64,000 bases of DNA, from NCBI RefSeq assembly GCF_014694385.1, contig NZ_JAAOCA010000006.1, positions 1 through 64,000 of the forward strand. Direction: 5' to 3'. Positions 55,464-62,522 of this stretch are shown here, one piece after another. Both the position numbers and the translations under genes were made by a program. The stretch is from Pseudomonas typographi. GTDB taxonomy: Bacteria; Pseudomonadota; Gammaproteobacteria; Pseudomonadales; Pseudomonadaceae. Each line of letters begins with the position of its first letter. The stretch's first letter is position 1. The notes under the pieces were generated by a model. It had not been told where the DNA came from. It made no database searches and worked only from the letters and a program-made list of their open reading frames with translations.

Positions 55464-56813
55464 TCAAACCAGGTCGCCCAGCGCCTGCGCATCGCGCAGT
55501 TGCCAAACCCTGGCAATCAATGCCTGCCCCTGCTCAACCGTTCGTGCACCGGAGAACGCCAACAGCCGTTGGAACTTGGCCTCAAGCTCAGGGCGCGACA
55601 GGGTGTTGTTCGGGTCGCCCTTGGGGTCGTCGATGGCCGCGGCCAAGGTGCGCCCGTCGGTGCTGGTCACGGTCACCCGGCCCAACCAGCGTGCCGGGTA
55701 CGCCGCATCGACCTGTGGGTCGAACTGCATGCGGACCTTTTGGCGAAACGCGGCAACATTGGGGTCGCTGAGCGCCAGGTCGCGAAACTCGACCAGTTGG
55801 GCGCTGCCGTGCACGGCGATAAGCCCCAGCACGGTACCCATGGAAAACTTCGCCTGGTGCACGGTGGTTGGCACGTCTACACGGCCCAGCACATCGATCG
55901 CCCCTTGGTGCACATGGGCCACCACCTGGGCAACCTGCTCATGCCGCAAGCCTTCGCGCTGCATCAACCGCAGCAAGGCGTCGGCGGCCGGGTGGGTGTG
56001 CCGGCACGAGGCATGGAACTTGAACGAGGTTTCCAGCAACGCCCAACGCTCGCCGAGGCGGTCGCAGAGCCTGCCCGGCTGCGCGTCGGTAGACATGCCC
56101 GCCGCCAGGCCCTGGTCACCTTCAAGTATGTTCCGCGCCCCGGCCAGGCCGTCGGCGGTCATGTAGGCGGCGAGCACACCGTCGGCCGCGGCCTTGGCGC
56201 TGTGCAGTTGCTTGGAGTCGGCTGCATCACGCAGGAACTCCCACACACCGGCCGCTTGTGTGCCGGCATTACCCAGCAAGTGAATGAACTGCGCCTGGTC
56301 GAAACCCATTAATTTACCCACCGCGACGGCAGCCGCCAGGGTGCCCACGGTGGCGGTGGTGTGGAAGATGCGGTAGTGGGAGCGGCCCATGAACTCGCCG
56401 ATGCGAATGCCGGCTTCATAACCGGCCACGGCGGCCAACAGCAGGTCCTTGCCAGTGCTGTTCAGATCTTGGGCGGCGGCCAGCGCCGCGGAGAACACCA
56501 CCGTGCCGGGGTGCAGCACCGAACTGTTGTGCAGGTCATCCTGCTCGACCAAGTGCGAAGACGCACCGTTGACCAAGGCGGCAAAATACGCAGAGGTGCC
56601 GTGGCCGTTGGCGAGGATTTTCGCCGGGCCGCTTGCTGGCCCCATTCGCTGGGCATAGCGCTCGAACAGCGGCACCGGCCGCGCGCCGGCACCGGCCAGC
56701 GCTGAGCCGAGCCAGTCGAGGAACAGCTCTTCGCCGCGGTCGAGTACGGCCGGTGGGAGCTGGCGATAATCAAGGCCCGCCAGAAACGCCGCCAACGCAT
56801 GGGTAGGGTTCAC
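55464..56813 (-). CDS. MmgE/PrpD-family protein
   Basis: A 449-residue protein of the 2-methylcitrate dehydratase/cis-aconitate decarboxylase fold: N-terminal helical domain with LFLDWLGSALAG, the GHGTSAYFAALVNGASSHLVEQDD active-site region split across the domain, and KFHASCRHTHPAADALL. The start is GTG at 56813 with GAGGG upstream; the preceding ATG-initiated frame has no ribosome site. It lies 10 bp after the acyl-CoA dehydrogenase. No step in the standard itaconate route needs it, so it may open a related acid or act on a side product. Confidence 0.85.
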   Translation of the reverse strand: MNPTHALAAFLAGLDYRQLPPAVLDRGEELFLDWLGSALAGAGARPVPLFERYAQRMGPASGPAKILANGHGTSAYFAALVNGASSHLVEQDDLHNSSVLHPGTVVFSAALAAAQDLNSTGKDLLLAAVAGYEAGIRIGEFMGRSHYRIFHTTATVGTLAAAVAVGKLMGFDQAQFIHLLGNAGTQAAGVWEFLRDAADSKQLHSAKAAADGVLAAYMTADGLAGARNILEGDQGLAAGMSTDAQPGRLCDRLGERWALLETSFKFHASCRHTHPAADALLRLMQREGLRHEQVAQVVAHVHQGAIDVLGRVDVPTTVHQAKFSMGTVLGLIAVHGSAQLVEFRDLALSDPNVAAFRQKVRMQFDPQVDAAYPARWLGRVTVTSTDGRTLAAAIDDPKGDPNNTLSRPELEAKFQRLLAFSGARTVEQGQALIARVWQLRDAQALGDLV

Positions 56814-56823
56814 AGGCGTGCCC

Positions 56824-57987
56824 TCAGAAGCTGCGGGGTAGTTCGAGCAAATGCTCGGCCACATACGACAAAATCAAGTTGGTCGAAATCGGCGCCACTT
56901 GGTAAAGCCGGGTTTCGCGGAATTTGCGCTCTACGTCGTACTCACAGGCAAAACCAAACCCACCATGGGTTTGCAGGCAGGCATTGGCCGCCTCCCACGA
57001 CGCCTTGGCCGCCAGGTACTTGGCCATGTTGGCACTGGCCCCAGCAGGCTTGCCGCTGTCGTATTCCTCACAGGCGCGCCAGCGCATGAGGTCGGCAGCC
57101 TCCACTTCGATATGGGCTTCGGCGATGGGGAACTGCACCCCTTGGTTCTGCCCAATGGGCCGGCCGAACACCGTGCGCTCGCGGGCGTAGGCGCTGGCTT
57201 TTTCGATGAACCAGCGGCCGTCACCGATGCATTCGGCGGCAATCAGGGTGCGTTCGGCATTGAGGCCGTCGAGGATGTATTTGAAGCCCTTACCCTCTTC
57301 GCCAATCAGGCTGTCGAGCGGCAATTGCAGGTTGTCGAAAAACAGCTCGTTGGTTTCGTGGTTGACCATGTTGGCGATCGGTTGCACGCTCAGGCCGTTG
57401 CCAATCGCTTCGCGCAGGTCGACCAGGAAAATCGACATGCCTTCGGTTTTTTTCTTCACCTCGGCCAAGGGCGTGGTGCGCGCCAAGAGGATCATCAGGT
57501 CGGAATGCTGCACCCGGGAAATCCACACCTTCTGGCCGTTGATCACATAGCTGTCGCCTTGCTTGACCGCCGTGGTCTTGATCTTGGTGGTGTCGGTGCC
57601 GGTGGTGGGTTCGGTCACCCCCATCGACTGCAAGCGCAGCTCGCCACTGGCAAGCTTGGGCAGGTAATAACGCTTTTGCGCCTCACTGCCGTGGCGCAGC
57701 AGGGTGAACATGTTGTACATCTGCCCATGCACGGTGCCGGAGTTGCCACCGCAGGCATTGACCTCTTCGAGGATCACCGAGGCCTCGGCCAGGCCCAAGC
57801 CGGAGCCGCCGTACTCGGTGGGGATCATCGCCGACAGCCAGCCGGCCTCGGTGAGGGCCCGCACGAAGGCTTCGGGGAAGCCCTTTTGTTCGTCTACCTT
57901 GCGCCAGTATTCGGCTGGGAATTCGCCACACAGCGCGCGCACGCCCTCGCGGATGGCGTTGAGGTCTTCGTTTTCGTCAGGGTTCAT
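56824..57987 (-). CDS. Acyl-CoA dehydrogenase with relocated catalytic base
   Basis: A 387-residue FAD enzyme. Landmarks are MGVTEPTTGTDTTKIKT, YVINGQKVWIS, RTVFGRPIGQNQ and QTHGGFGFACEYDVER. The glutamate that acts as base in most family members (YEGT) is glutamine here (Q363 in LYQVAP). A glutamate at E245 (GLNAERTLIA) matches the position used by isovaleryl-CoA dehydrogenase. That pattern suits a branched substrate; 2-methylsuccinyl-CoA, giving mesaconyl-CoA, would feed the pathway encoded here. This substrate is inference. Confidence 0.87.
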   Translation of the reverse strand: MNPDENEDLNAIREGVRALCGEFPAEYWRKVDEQKGFPEAFVRALTEAGWLSAMIPTEYGGSGLGLAEASVILEEVNACGGNSGTVHGQMYNMFTLLRHGSEAQKRYYLPKLASGELRLQSMGVTEPTTGTDTTKIKTTAVKQGDSYVINGQKVWISRVQHSDLMILLARTTPLAEVKKKTEGMSIFLVDLREAIGNGLSVQPIANMVNHETNELFFDNLQLPLDSLIGEEGKGFKYILDGLNAERTLIAAECIGDGRWFIEKASAYARERTVFGRPIGQNQGVQFPIAEAHIEVEAADLMRWRACEEYDSGKPAGASANMAKYLAAKASWEAANACLQTHGGFGFACEYDVERKFRETRLYQVAPISTNLILSYVAEHLLELPRSF

Positions 57988-58052
57988 GTTCTGCTCTCCA
58001 GGCCTGCCGGCCGCCGCCGTTCACCGGGCCGGGCTGTGTATTGTTAAGGCGA

Positions 58053-58892
58053 TCAGTCGAAAGTGACCTCGGCGCTCTGCGCCACACCCTGGTCGTTGCC
58101 CGCCCACAGTTGCGCCGTGCCGGGCTCGGCCAACTGGCCACCGACACGAAATGGCGTGGGCAGGGTCAGCGGGCGGACGCCCCGGAAGCCGAACCGGCGT
58201 ACCCGCCTAGCCGGGTGGGCCCGGCAAAACGCGTGCAGGTTAAGCGTGGCGATCAACGGCCCATGCACCACCAGGCCGGGGTAGCCTTCGGTGCCGGTCA
58301 CATAGGGGTAGTCGTAGTGAATGCGGTGGCCATTGAAGGTCACGGCCGAGTACCGAAACAGCAAAGTCGGCGTGGGCTCGATGGTTTCGCCCCAGCCGCC
58401 GGCGGCTGGCGGTTCGCCACTGGACAGCTTGGGCGGGTTGGGCTCGCGGTAAACGATGTCTTGTTCCTCGCGCATACAAAGTTCGCCGTGTTGCGAGTAA
58501 TCGTGGCGCACGGTCACGAACAGCAGCGCGCCGGTGCGCCCTTGTTTCTCGTCAATGCGTAACACCGTGGAGCGCCGTTGGGCCGCGGCACCTACCTTGA
58601 GCGGTGCGATGAACTCAACCCGGCCACCGGCCCACATGCGGTTGCGGTTATCGGCCGGCGGTAGGAACCCGCCCCGGGCGGGGTGCCCATCGCTGCCCAG
58701 TTGCGCTTCTGGCACCGGGTCTTGAAAAAAACACCAATGCCACAGCAATGGCAACGGCTCGCCATCAGCCGGCGCCGGCTCGCCAAAGGTGGCAGCGATA
58801 CGCTTGATCAAGTGCTGGCCGAAGTAGTCTTCGGCGTCTTCGGTGCGGCCGAGCCAGGCCGCGTAATCGGGCGGCGAATCTGCAGCAGGCAT
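58053..58892 (-). CDS. ich: MaoC-like itaconyl-CoA/mesaconyl-CoA hydratase
   Basis: A 279-residue hot-dog-fold hydratase. The N-terminal part has PLPLLWHWCFFQDP and the conserved RRSTVLRI; the C-terminal part has RYSAVTFNGHRIHYDYPY, the R-hydratase active-site motif in a mesaconyl-C4-CoA hydratase setting. It would hydrate itaconyl-CoA to citramalyl-CoA for the lyase at 53378. It is the first gene of the catabolic operon. The operator at 58962 is 70 bp upstream. Confidence 0.87.
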   Translation of the reverse strand: MPAADSPPDYAAWLGRTEDAEDYFGQHLIKRIAATFGEPAPADGEPLPLLWHWCFFQDPVPEAQLGSDGHPARGGFLPPADNRNRMWAGGRVEFIAPLKVGAAAQRRSTVLRIDEKQGRTGALLFVTVRHDYSQHGELCMREEQDIVYREPNPPKLSSGEPPAAGGWGETIEPTPTLLFRYSAVTFNGHRIHYDYPYVTGTEGYPGLVVHGPLIATLNLHAFCRAHPARRVRRFGFRGVRPLTLPTPFRVGGQLAEPGTAQLWAGNDQGVAQSAEVTFD

Positions 58893-58961
58893 AGCGGGTG
58901 CCCTCCGAATTGTTGTTATCGGTCGTTATAAGCTGATGATCCGGGCAGGGCTGGCATTCTG

Positions 58962-59005
58962 TGAATTTGCTTTTTTGTAAGCCGGCGTTCATGTTTGCTG
59001 AACGC
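58962..59005. promoter_or_regulatory. LysR-type operator between hydratase and LysR genes
   Basis: GCTTTTTTGTAAGCCGGCG followed by TTC-N9-GAA (58988-59002) within GCGTTC/GAACGC arms. It is the near copy of the block at 53321. It lies 70 bp upstream of the hydratase and 24 bp upstream of the LysR gene, so it probably serves activation of the catabolic operon and autoregulation. Confidence 0.7.
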
Positions 59006-59028
59006 GCGCTGCTTATCACGGGGCTGCC

Positions 59029-59928
59029 ATGCACTTCGACCTGCCTGACCTTCGGCTTTTCGTCCATATTGGCGAGGCCCCCAGCCTGACCCAAGGCGCC
59101 CGCCGCGCGTGCCTTTCCCCGGCAGCGGCCAGCGCACGGATCAAGGCTTTGGAAGGCCAACTCGGCACCCGCTTGCTCTACCGCGACAGCCGCGGCGTGG
59201 AGCTCACCCCGGCCGGGCATAAGCTGCTGCGCCATGCGCGGCTGATCCTGCGCCAGGCCGAGTACCTGAAAAGCGAATTCGTGCACTACGGCACCGACTC
59301 GGCCGGGCATATCCGCATTTTCGCCAACACCACGGCAGTGACCGAATTCCTCCCCGAGGTGCTAGCCGGGTTCCTCGCCAAGCGCCCGGGCGTCACCATA
59401 GACCTGCAAGAGCGCTTGTCGCGCGACATCGTCCGGGGTGTGCTCGACAGCGCTGCCGACATGGGCGTTATCGCGGGCCCGGTAGCGGCCCCTGGGCTAC
59501 AGGTGATCCACTTCAGCACCGACCGCCTGGTGCTGGCGGTGCCGGTTGGCCACGAGCTGGCCGGGCAAAAAAGCCTAACGCTGAAACAAACCCTGGCGTT
59601 CCAGCACATCGGCCTGCACGAAGGCAGCACGCTGCTGAGCTTTTTGCGCGACCAGGTGGAGCGCCTCGGCCAAAGCCTGTCGCTGCGCATCCAGATGGCC
59701 AGCTTCGAAGCGGTGTGCCGCATGGTCGAAGCGGGCGTGGGCATCGGTATCATTCCAGAGTCGGCCGCGCTGCGGCATAGCCGCACCATGGAGTTGGTGA
59801 CCCTCGAATTAGACGAGCCCTGGGCAGTACGCGAACGAAGCATTCTGGTTCGCGAACTTGAGGCACTGCCAGGGGCGGTGCGGGCATTGATCGCCACCCT
59901 GCTGCCGGCCCCAAGCCTGCCTCTGTAG
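59029..59928 (+). CDS. LysR-family regulator of the itaconate cluster
   Basis: A 299-residue LysR-type regulator. The helix-turn-helix includes SLTQGARRACLSPAAASARI, and the effector domain begins near GHIRIFANTTAVTEFLPEV. It is divergent from the catabolic operon and matches the position of the PA0877 regulator. The two copies of the T-N11-A block suggest it controls both the catabolic operon and the TRAP operon. The effector is probably itaconate, its CoA ester or a related acid. Confidence 0.9.
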   Translation: MHFDLPDLRLFVHIGEAPSLTQGARRACLSPAAASARIKALEGQLGTRLLYRDSRGVELTPAGHKLLRHARLILRQAEYLKSEFVHYGTDSAGHIRIFANTTAVTEFLPEVLAGFLAKRPGVTIDLQERLSRDIVRGVLDSAADMGVIAGPVAAPGLQVIHFSTDRLVLAVPVGHELAGQKSLTLKQTLAFQHIGLHEGSTLLSFLRDQVERLGQSLSLRIQMASFEAVCRMVEAGVGIGIIPESAALRHSRTMELVTLELDEPWAVRERSILVRELEALPGAVRALIATLLPAPSLPL

Positions 59929-59970
59929 CCCAAAAGGGATACACCTCCCACAAAAACCTGCATTCCCCGT

Positions 59971-59996
59971 GAATACGATTAGCTCTCAATTGATAC
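59971..59996. promoter_or_regulatory. Weak candidate Fur box
   Basis: GAATACGATTAGCTCTCAAT plus TGATAC, in the 190-bp gap before the PepSY reductase gene, has the AT-rich, dyad-like look of Pseudomonas Fur sites. The match to the 19-bp consensus is partial. Iron control is expected because the reductase belongs to iron uptake. Confidence 0.3.
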
Positions 59997-60121
59997 GTGG
60001 ATTCATTTCCCCGTATAGTCCCCCCGCTCCCCTAGGCGACAGTGGCATTCATCGCACCTGGGCGCGATCAGTGACCGGGCCACTCAAGGCCTTCTAAGCC
60101 AGTTGCCTTCATTCTTTTCTC

Positions 60122-62485
60122 ATGGGCCGGGACGTGTTCAAGAAAATCCTTTTCCAGTTGCATTGGTTCTTTGGCATTACCGCCGGGTTAATCCTGGCGG
60201 TAATGGGGCTGACGGGCGCTGCATATTCGTTCGAAGATGAAATTCTTCATGCGCTGAACCCCGAGCCGCTCAAGGTGCAGCCACGGCCCGAAGGCCCGTT
60301 GCCGGTAACCGACCTGGTGCAGCGGGTTCAGCAACAGGTGGGCAAGGAAGTGGCCGGCTTCACCCTGGAGGTGAACACCGACCAGGCGTCGCAGGTGTAC
60401 TTCGTGCCCGCGCCCGGCCAGCGGCGTGGCGAGTCGCGCTATGTCAATGCCTACACCGGGCAACTGCAAGGTAATGTGCGCGGCGAAGCGCTGTTCAACT
60501 TGATTTTACAGGTGCACCGTTACCTGGTGCTGGGCGAAGTGGGTAAGCAACTGACCGCCGCCAGCACGCTGGCGCTGCTGTTTTTCTGCCTTTCCGGGCT
60601 TTACTTGCGCTGGCCACGGCGGGCGCTGGACTGGCGCGCCTGGTTGGCCCTGGACTGGGCCAAGAAGGGCCGCGCCTTTAACTGGAGCCTGCATTCGGTA
60701 GTCGGCACGTGGTGCCTGCTGTTCTACCTGGTCAGTGCCATCACCGGCCTGACGTGGTCGTATCAGTGGTTCCGCAACGGTGCGGTGGCCTTGCTGTCCA
60801 GTGAGGCGGCCAGCCCACCGCCCGCCAAACGGCGCGATCGCACCAGCAACGCGACGCCGATCAATGTGGACTTCAACGCAATCGACCAAAGCGTGCACCA
60901 AGCCGCCGGGCCACACCTGGCGCGCTACAACCTACGCCTGCCCGCCGCCAGCGGGGGCGCCGCAACCGTGTTCTATTTACTTGACGACTCTGCCCACGAC
61001 CGCGCCTTCAGCCAACTGCAACTAGACCCGGCCACCGGCGAAGTGCGCGAGCATGACCGCTACACAGACAAAACCCTGGGCGACCGACTGTTGACCAGCA
61101 TTTACGCGATCCATACCGGCAGTTACCTGGGCCTGCCCGGGCGCTTGGTGATTTTCTTCGCTTCGCTGTGCATGCCGTTGTTCTTCGTCACCGGTTGGCT
61201 GCTGTACCTGGACCGGCGTCGCAAAAAGAAGCTGATCGCGCAAAGCCGCCAGGGCCTGGACAGTGCCAGCGAAGGGTGGTTGATCGGCTTCGCCAGCCAA
61301 AGCGGCCAAGCCGAGCAGTTAGCCTGGCAAGCCGCCGCGCAACTGCAGGCGGGCGGTAGCGGCGCCAAGGTGCGGGCACTGGCCACCATCAGTGAAAGCG
61401 ACCTGAAGGGTACCCAGCGCGCGCTGTTCGTGGTCAGCACCTTCGGTGATGGTGAGGCGCCAGACAGCGCACGGCTGTTCGAAAAACAAATAGCCGCGCT
61501 GCACTGGCCGCTGCCGCACTTGCGCTATGGGCTATTGGCCTTGGGCGACCGCCATTACTCGCAATTTTGCGGCTTTGCCCGGCGCATCGATACCTGGCTG
61601 GCCGACCAAGGCGCCACGGCCCTGTTCGAACGGGTGGAGGTGGACAACAACGACCCAGGCGCCCTAAGCCATTGGGCACGGCAGGTGGCCGAGCAAGCGG
61701 GTACTCGCGACGTGCTGGCCAGCGCCCCACGGTTCAGCCGCTGGGCGCTGGTACACCGCGAGTTGCTGAACCCGGGCAGCCAGGGCGCGCCGGTTTATCG
61801 GGTGTGCCTGCGCAGCGACCTACCCATGGCCTGGGCGGCGGGCGATATCGCCGAAATCATACCCGGCCCCGCAGCCGACCAGACCCAAGCACGTGAGTAC
61901 TCGATCGCCTCGCTGCCGGGCGATGGCGCAGTGGAACTGCTGGTTCGCCAGCACCGGCATGCCGACGGCAGCCTCGGCCTGGGCTCAGGTTGGCTGACCG
62001 AACAAGCGGCACTGGGCAGCAGCCTGCAGGTGCACCTGCGGCGCAACAGCGCTTTCCATCTGCCCGGCGATGACCGCCCGCTGATCTTCATCGGCAACGG
62101 CACCGGCTTGGCGGGCTTGCGCAGTTTGCTGCGGCAACGGCGGCTGCTCGGGCAGCCGCGCAACTGGCTGCTGTTCGGCGAGCGCAACAGGGCCACCGAC
62201 CGGCTGTGTGGCGAAGAACTCGACGCTTGGCTTGCCAGCGGCACGCTGGCCCGGCTGGACCTCACCTTCTCCCGTGACCAAGCGCATAAGGTGTATGTGC
62301 AGGATGCCCTGCGGGCCGCACGCCGCGAGCTGGAGCAGTGGCTGCAACAAGGTGCCGGGCTTTATGTGTGCGGCAGCCTGCAGGGCATGGCCGACGGAGT
62401 CGACCGAGCCCTGCGCGAGATGCTCGGCGAGGCGGCGGTAGAGCGGTTGATCGAAGAGGGCCGCTACCGCCGCGACGTTTATTAG
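60122..62485 (+). CDS. PepSY-TM/flavodoxin/FNR fusion reductase, iron uptake
   Basis: A 787-residue inner-membrane protein. The N-terminal part (about 1-370) is a PepSY-associated membrane region with four helices, including LHWFFGITAGLILAVMGLTG. A flavodoxin domain follows (about 385-520; FASQSGQAEQLA), then an FNR-like FAD/NADPH part (about 545-787) with REYSIASLPG, GNGTGLAGLRSLL and YVCGSLQGMADGV. It resembles sulfite reductase flavoprotein and the PA4513 protein next to piuA in P. aeruginosa. It probably reduces ferric siderophore in the periplasm. The ribosome site is weak; GTG at 60134 is an alternative start. Confidence 0.88.
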   Translation: MGRDVFKKILFQLHWFFGITAGLILAVMGLTGAAYSFEDEILHALNPEPLKVQPRPEGPLPVTDLVQRVQQQVGKEVAGFTLEVNTDQASQVYFVPAPGQRRGESRYVNAYTGQLQGNVRGEALFNLILQVHRYLVLGEVGKQLTAASTLALLFFCLSGLYLRWPRRALDWRAWLALDWAKKGRAFNWSLHSVVGTWCLLFYLVSAITGLTWSYQWFRNGAVALLSSEAASPPPAKRRDRTSNATPINVDFNAIDQSVHQAAGPHLARYNLRLPAASGGAATVFYLLDDSAHDRAFSQLQLDPATGEVREHDRYTDKTLGDRLLTSIYAIHTGSYLGLPGRLVIFFASLCMPLFFVTGWLLYLDRRRKKKLIAQSRQGLDSASEGWLIGFASQSGQAEQLAWQAAAQLQAGGSGAKVRALATISESDLKGTQRALFVVSTFGDGEAPDSARLFEKQIAALHWPLPHLRYGLLALGDRHYSQFCGFARRIDTWLADQGATALFERVEVDNNDPGALSHWARQVAEQAGTRDVLASAPRFSRWALVHRELLNPGSQGAPVYRVCLRSDLPMAWAAGDIAEIIPGPAADQTQAREYSIASLPGDGAVELLVRQHRHADGSLGLGSGWLTEQAALGSSLQVHLRRNSAFHLPGDDRPLIFIGNGTGLAGLRSLLRQRRLLGQPRNWLLFGERNRATDRLCGEELDAWLASGTLARLDLTFSRDQAHKVYVQDALRAARRELEQWLQQGAGLYVCGSLQGMADGVDRALREMLGEAAVERLIEEGRYRRDVY

Positions 62486-62486
62486 T

Positions 62487-62516
62487 GGTTCAGACGTTGG
62501 CTGCAAATACTGAACC
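62487..62516. terminator. Hairpin between convergent reductase and PhoD genes
   Basis: GGTTCAG (62487-62493) pairs with CTGAACC (62510-62516) over a 16-base loop. It lies between the stop codons of two convergent genes. The stem is short and there is no T-run, so its strength is doubtful. Confidence 0.35.
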
Positions 62517-62522
62517 GCCACG

